Assembly (NCBI GenBank): GCA_050485905.1
Contig: JBJHCH010000007.1
Coordinates: forward strand, 1-55,788
Direction: 5' to 3'
DNA: 55,788 nucleotides
DNA from: JAWLCA01 sp050485905
GTDB lineage: Bacteria; Pseudomonadota; Alphaproteobacteria; Rhodobacterales; Rhodobacteraceae
A program made the translations under genes and the position numbers. The notes under the pieces were generated by a model. It was not told the DNA's origin and ran no database searches. It saw nothing but the letters and a program-made list of their open reading frames with translations. This document shows positions 51,790 through 55,788 of this stretch, piece after piece. Each line of letters starts with the position of its first letter. Positions within the stretch are counted from its first letter, which is position 1.

Positions 51790-52799
51790 GCCATCTCTCC
51801 AATCATCACGGCCCGCCACAGCTTCAGGGCCTGCACTGCCTGCGGAATATCATGCACGCGCAGGATCTGCACGCCCTGTGCGCAGGCCGCCAGCGCCACG
51901 GCGACCGACCCCGGCACCCGGTCCGCCGCCCGCTCCACCCCCGCGACCGTCCCGATGAAGCGCTTGCGCGAGGCGCCCAGCAGGATCGGGCAGCCAAGGC
52001 CATGGAACAGCGACAGCCCCCGTATCAGCGCCAGGTTATGCGCCACCGTCTTGCCGAAGCCGATGCCGGGATCGACGATGAGGTGGCTGTGCGGGATGCC
52101 CGCCGCCGCTGCCGCCGCGACACGCTCGGCCAGGAAATCGTAAACATCCAGAAGCACGTCATCGTAGCGCGGATCGTCCTGCATCGTCTCAGGGCGGCCC
52201 TGCGCGTGCATCAGGCAAAGCGGCGCCTGCATCTCCGCCACCAGCGGGCCAAGCGCGGCGTCGTAGGTCAGGGCGGCCACGTCGTTCACCATCGCCGCAC
52301 CGGCCTCCAACGCCGCACGCGCGACGCCCGCCTTGCGCGTGTCGATGGAGATGGGAGCCTTCAGATCGCCCGCACGCAGGGCGGCGATGGTCGGGGCGGT
52401 GCGCGCGATCTCCTCATCCTCGGGCACTTCCGCCGCGCCGGGGCGCGTTGACTCGCCGCCGATGTCGATCAGATCCGCGCCCTGCGCCACCATCTGGCGC
52501 GCATGATTCAGGGCAACATCAGCGTCGAAATACTCCCCACCATCGGAAAAGCTGTCGGGCGTGACGTTCAGGATGCCCATGATCCGCGGCCGCGCCAGCG
52601 TCAGCCCCGCCAGCGCCAGACGCGGGGCCGTCAGGCGCGCCAGCACATCGCCAGGCAGGTCATGCGCGGGGGCCAGCTCCGGCGGGCCATCGCGCGACAA
52701 CACCTCCACCCGGTCGAACCAGCACCAGCCACCCGCAAGTGGCAGCGCGCCCACGGGGCGGGCGGAGTCGGTCTGAGCTATGGGGCGAAAGTAGCGCAT
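51786..52799 (-). CDS. folP: Dihydropteroate synthase
   Basis: 337 residues from ATG 52799. The catalytic barrel starts about residue 73: GILNVTPDSFSDGG, DIGGESTRPGA, SIDTRKAGVARAAL, VNDVAAL, DPGIGFGKT and LLGASRKRFIG. An N-terminal extension of ~70 residues (FRPIAQTDSARPVGALPLAG...) precedes it, as in related Rhodobacteraceae. Joins pterin and pABA in folate synthesis. Confidence 0.96.
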   Translation of the reverse strand: MRYFRPIAQTDSARPVGALPLAGGWCWFDRVEVLSRDGPPELAPAHDLPGDVLARLTAPRLALAGLTLARPRIMGILNVTPDSFSDGGEYFDADVALNHARQMVAQGADLIDIGGESTRPGAAEVPEDEEIARTAPTIAALRAGDLKAPISIDTRKAGVARAALEAGAAMVNDVAALTYDAALGPLVAEMQAPLCLMHAQGRPETMQDDPRYDDVLLDVYDFLAERVAAAAAAGIPHSHLIVDPGIGFGKTVAHNLALIRGLSLFHGLGCPILLGASRKRFIGTVAGVERAADRVPGSVAVALAACAQGVQILRVHDIPQAVQALKLWRAVMIGEMA

Positions 52800-52837
52800 G
52801 GCGCGGATCTGCGGCATGGCCGCTCGGTTGGCAAGCC

Positions 52838-53752
52838 TCAGCGGCGCAGATGCTCGACCGGGACGCGGCTGCCCGGCGGGACATCGCCGCCGCCAACCAC
52901 CAGTAACCGCTCGGCGGCCAGCACCTCGGCCAGCCAGAGCGACAGCGCCAGCGGATCGCGCCCCTTTGGCCCGTCCACCGCGTCCAGCACCAGCTTGGAC
53001 GGCGCCCAGACGATGGTCTGGCGCTGCTTCATCGCCCAGTCGATCTCGGTCCGGCTGGACACCACGACGCAGCGGGGATCGCGGGCGGCCAGAACCCAAG
53101 CGTTCTGCTCGATGGCCAGAAGGTCGATCCGGCGCTGGGTCGGCGCATGCCCGGTGGCCGGGCGCGAAACATCGGGCAGGCCCACGGTCAGGATCACCGG
53201 CAGGTCCCGCGCCTCCCACGCCGTCAGGCGCTCGGGCAGGTCGGCGGCGGCGATTGCGGCGTTATCCAGATGCACGATCAGGGGATGCACCGCCCCCTCC
53301 TGCCCCGCGTCGTCGACGGCGCGCAGCGGCACGGCCGCGCGGGATCGCACGATTTCCACCCCCAGCGCGCCGGGGCCACGGTCCAGCTTCTCGATCCGGA
53401 CGAAAGCGCGCATCGCCTGCGGCTCTGCGAGGATGCGCTCGGCCACCCGCTCGGCCAGGGTTTCCAGCAGGTTCAGCCGCTCGGCCGCCAGTTCCGCGGC
53501 AATCGCCTCGGTGATCCGGTCGTAGGACAGGATGCGATCCACATCGTCATCGACCGGCGCGGGATTGGGGCGCACTTCCACCACCACGTCGAAGCGGACG
53601 CGCTGCGTGGTGCCGCGTTCGGCCTGAAAGGCGCCTATCTCTACCTCGACCACATGGTCGCGCAAACTGATCCGGTCGCGCGGATCGGCCCCGGCGCTGG
53701 CGGCGGCGCGTTCCTCTGGGTGGGCAAAGGCAAGGCGGATGTCAGTCGTCAT
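52838..53752 (-). CDS. folB: Dihydroneopterin aldolase with C-terminal extension
   Basis: 304 residues; FolB alone is about 120. Residues ~25-145 form the aldolase (ISLRDHVVEVEIGAFQAERG, SYDRITEAIAAELAAERLNLLETLAERVAERIL, VRIEKLDRGPGALGVEI). The remaining ~160 residues (LPVILTVGLPDVSRPA, WVLAARDPRCVVVSS, KLVLDAVDGPKGRD) are a separate domain that I cannot assign. Adjacent to folP, 38 bases. Confidence 0.9.
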   Translation of the reverse strand: MTTDIRLAFAHPEERAAASAGADPRDRISLRDHVVEVEIGAFQAERGTTQRVRFDVVVEVRPNPAPVDDDVDRILSYDRITEAIAAELAAERLNLLETLAERVAERILAEPQAMRAFVRIEKLDRGPGALGVEIVRSRAAVPLRAVDDAGQEGAVHPLIVHLDNAAIAAADLPERLTAWEARDLPVILTVGLPDVSRPATGHAPTQRRIDLLAIEQNAWVLAARDPRCVVVSSRTEIDWAMKQRQTIVWAPSKLVLDAVDGPKGRDPLALSLWLAEVLAAERLLVVGGGDVPPGSRVPVEHLRR

Positions 53753-53824
53753 GGCGCGACCTTAGCGGCCCGCATGTTCCCCGCCCAGCGGTTTGCGCCG
53801 CGCGAACCGGCGAAAGCGACCCGC

Positions 53825-54391
53825 TCAGTTCGAGGCGATCTGCGTCGGGTTGCGATAGAACACATGAGCGCCAATCCGGGCGGTCTGCTCGAACACGCGC
53901 GACCAGCGCGGATTCACGTGACGGGCGTGGAAGTAGGTCGCCCCATCGGTCAACCCGCGGGGCGCGCCGCGTATCATGAGGTCCGCTATCTTGGCCGCCT
54001 GGCGCTGCGCATCACGCTCATGCATCCGCAGCGAATTGCCATCACAGACGTAGGAGAACTGGCACCCGCCGCCGCTGCGCGCGCCCTGTCGAACCACGCC
54101 GCAAACGCTGTTCGGAAACTCCGTGGCCTCGACGCGGTTCAGGATCACCTCGGCCACGGCGAACTGGCCGTGTAGGGGTTCTCCGCGTGCCTCGAAATAA
54201 ATCGCCTCGGTCAGGCACTGCGCCTGCTCGCCAATCTCGGGCACAGGCCGTGCGTCCAGCCACGAAGTTTCGTAGCGCAGAACGGCTTCATCCTTGGCAG
54301 CAGACGTGCTCTGGGCGCGCGTGTCGGCCAGAATCGGCGCGGACAATGTCACAACGCAGGCCAAGGCCAGCATCAGTCGGGTCGCGGTCAT
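53825..54391 (-). CDS. Secreted cell wall hydrolase, SleB family
   Basis: 188 residues from ATG 54391; signal peptide TATRLMLALACVVTLSAPIL, cut near LADT. SleB/hydrolase_2 domain: CLTEAIYFEARGEPLHGQFA with catalytic Glu, VILNRVEATEFPNSVCGVV, QFSYVCDG and YFHARHVNPRW. Acts on peptidoglycan in the periplasm. Pairs of Cys suggest disulfides. Confidence 0.92.
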   Translation of the reverse strand: MTATRLMLALACVVTLSAPILADTRAQSTSAAKDEAVLRYETSWLDARPVPEIGEQAQCLTEAIYFEARGEPLHGQFAVAEVILNRVEATEFPNSVCGVVRQGARSGGGCQFSYVCDGNSLRMHERDAQRQAAKIADLMIRGAPRGLTDGATYFHARHVNPRWSRVFEQTARIGAHVFYRNPTQIASN

Positions 54392-54527
54392 GGTGTTCAA
54401 TCCGTTGTTTGGTGTTGGCCTGCCGCGCCCGTATCGGGGGCTGGCCATCGCGTTGACGTGCACGTAAACGCCGTCCTGCCGACTGTCCAGCAGCCGGGGC
54501 AGAGAAGCTGATATTCGGCAAATCCCC

Positions 54528-54552
54528 GCTTACGCTGCACCGCAGCATAAGC
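54528..54552 (-). other. Hairpin after pyruvate phosphate dikinase gene
   Basis: GCTTACGCTGC-acc-GCAGCATAAGC, 11-bp stem with one mismatch, 13 bases after the ppdK stop on the minus strand. No U-tract follows. Possible 3' end structure. Confidence 0.5.
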
Positions 54553-54565
54553 CGAAAGCAGCCAG

Positions 54566-55788
54566 TCAGTCGTCAGAGGCGGGGGGTTCGCGGGCTTCCA
54601 TCAGCTTCAGTTGTGCTGCTGCCAGCCGCGCAACCGGCACCCGGAAGGGCGAGCAGGAGACGTAGTCGAACCCTGCCCTGCGGCAGAATGCGATGGACTC
54701 GGTGTTGCCGCCATGCTCGCCGCAGACGCCAAGCGTCAGGTCGGGCCGGGTGCGCCGCCCACGCTCGGCACCGATCAGCAGCAATTCCCCCACCCCATCC
54801 ACGTCGAGCGTGTGGAACGGATCCTCGGGATAAACCCCCTGCTGCACATAAGCCGACATGAACCGCCCCGCATCGTCGCGGCTCAGCCCATAGGTCATCT
54901 GGGTCAGGTCGTTGGTGCCGAAGGACAGAAACGCCGAATGCAGCGCGATTTCGCCCGCGCGCAGGGCCGCGCGCGGGGTTTCCACCATCACGCCCAAACG
55001 GTAGGTGAAATTCACCCCGGTCCGGGTCCGCACCTGCGCCGCCACCGCCTCGATCCGCGCCTTGACCAGTTCCACCTCGCGCATGGCCGAAACCAGCGGA
55101 ATCATGATCTCGGGGACTACCGGATCGCCCTTGCGGCTGCCCTCGACAGTGGCTTCGAAGATCGCGCGGGCCTGCATGTCGTAGATCTCGGGCAGGGTGA
55201 TCCCCAGCCGCACCCCGCGCATCCCCAGCATCGGATTGAACTCGCGCAGCGCATCCACCCGATGCGTCACCTCGGACAGCGGACGGTCCAGCGCCTCGGC
55301 CAGTTCGCGCAGCCCGTCGCGGCTGTGCGGCAGGAACTCATGCAGCGGCGGATCGAACAGGCGGATGCAGACCGGCAGGCCCGACATGATCTGAAAGAGC
55401 TTGATGAAATCGGCACGCTGCATCGGTAGCAGCCGGTCCAGCGCGGCGCGGCGATCCGGCGCCGTGTCGGCAAAGATCATCTCGCGCATCACGGTCAGGC
55501 GGTCTTCGTCGAAGAACATGTGCTCTGTCCGGCAAAGCCCGATGCCCTCGGCCTGGAAGCTGCGCGCGGTCTGGGCATCCGCTGGCGTGTCGGCATTGGC
55601 GCGCACGCCGATGTCGCGCACCGCATCGGCCCAGCCCAGCAGCTTGTGGAACGTCTCGTCGAGCGCCGGTTCCATCATATCCACCGCGCCGGCGATCACC
55701 TCGCCGCGGGTTCCGTCGATGGTGATCAGATCGCCTTCTCCAAAGATCCGGCCATCCTTGGTCGTCAGCCTGCGGTCGCGCATGTCCA
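54566..55788 (-). CDS. ppdK: Pyruvate, phosphate dikinase, C-terminal part (truncated by window edge)
   Basis: At least 405 C-terminal residues; the gene continues past the right edge. Visible: the end of the His domain/linker (GDLITIDGTRGEVIAGAV), GLCRTEHMFFDEDR, FNPMLGMRGVRLGI, PEIMIPLVSAMRE, FGTNDLTQMTYGLSRDDAGRF and the catalytic Cys in GVCGEHGGN. The PEP/pyruvate barrel is complete. Interconverts pyruvate and PEP. Confidence 0.96.
   Translation of the reverse strand, partial: DMRDRRLTTKDGRIFGEGDLITIDGTRGEVIAGAVDMMEPALDETFHKLLGWADAVRDIGVRANADTPADAQTARSFQAEGIGLCRTEHMFFDEDRLTVMREMIFADTAPDRRAALDRLLPMQRADFIKLFQIMSGLPVCIRLFDPPLHEFLPHSRDGLRELAEALDRPLSEVTHRVDALREFNPMLGMRGVRLGITLPEIYDMQARAIFEATVEGSRKGDPVVPEIMIPLVSAMREVELVKARIEAVAAQVRTRTGVNFTYRLGVMVETPRAALRAGEIALHSAFLSFGTNDLTQMTYGLSRDDAGRFMSAYVQQGVYPEDPFHTLDVDGVGELLLIGAERGRRTRPDLTLGVCGEHGGNTESIAFCRRAGFDYVSCSPFRVPVARLAAAQLKLMEAREPPASDD

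Overview
The window is high-GC alphaproteobacterial chromosome. A Rhodobacter-type gene transfer agent (GTA) cluster, a DctPQM TRAP transporter, a RutR-controlled reductive pyrimidine pathway and a group-2 Mrp antiporter operon together point to Rhodobacteraceae (Paracoccus/Rhodobacter-like). Genus is an inference. No tRNA, rRNA, CRISPR array, integrase or transposase was seen.

Layout. 1-7958 (minus): GTA structural cluster in the order g1 (TerS), g2 (TerL), portal, protease, capsid, connector, head closure, tail terminator, tail tube, two tail assembly proteins and the start of the tape measure, which runs off the left edge. An unrelated membrane-protein gene sits on the opposite strand between g2 and the portal gene. 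A good sigma70-type promoter, a possible leaderless mini-ORF and an intrinsic terminator precede g1. 8182-17033: housekeeping and small genes: mltG, fabF, an arginase-family hydrolase, an NsrR-like regulator, a TfoX-C protein, ndk, a PRC-barrel protein, an ABC-F ATPase and a DUF2478 protein. 17117-20660: TRAP transporter operon. 21030-22262: AI-2E family permease.

22344-39598: pyrimidine catabolism region. It holds a four-gene ABC importer, dihydropyrimidinase, an M20-family ureidopropionase/N-carbamoylase, an omega-amino acid:pyruvate aminotransferase, RutR, and both subunits of dihydropyrimidine dehydrogenase (PreA, PreT). The parts make a plausible route: import of uracil/thymine, reduction by PreTA, ring opening by HydA, release of beta-amino acid by the M20 hydrolase, then transamination. 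RutR-like palindromes lie before the M20 hydrolase gene and before preT. Interspersed are a serine hydrolase, a PhzF protein, a bacterial member of the animal-type heme peroxidases, a lipoprotein, and a roughly 1-kb lower-GC patch with a Rap1a/Tai immunity-like gene and an aminotransferase fragment, bounded by 77-bp direct repeats.

39841-55788: accB-accC, a ParA-like ATPase, an HpaR-like MarR regulator, the mnhA(B)CDEFG antiporter operon, a DUF1523 protein, folB, folP and glmM, a SleB-type hydrolase and the 3' part of pyruvate phosphate dikinase, cut by the right edge.

The most unusual non-coding signal is a dispersed element of about 75-86 bp, in three recognisable copies (10757-10831, 16415-16500, 49399-49483) and one possible degenerate copy (32181-32244). 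Each has a short perfect hairpin just after the stop codon of the gene whose direction it shares, then an A-rich stretch and a GTTAACC-like box about 40 bases on. The hairpin stem differs between copies but stays paired.
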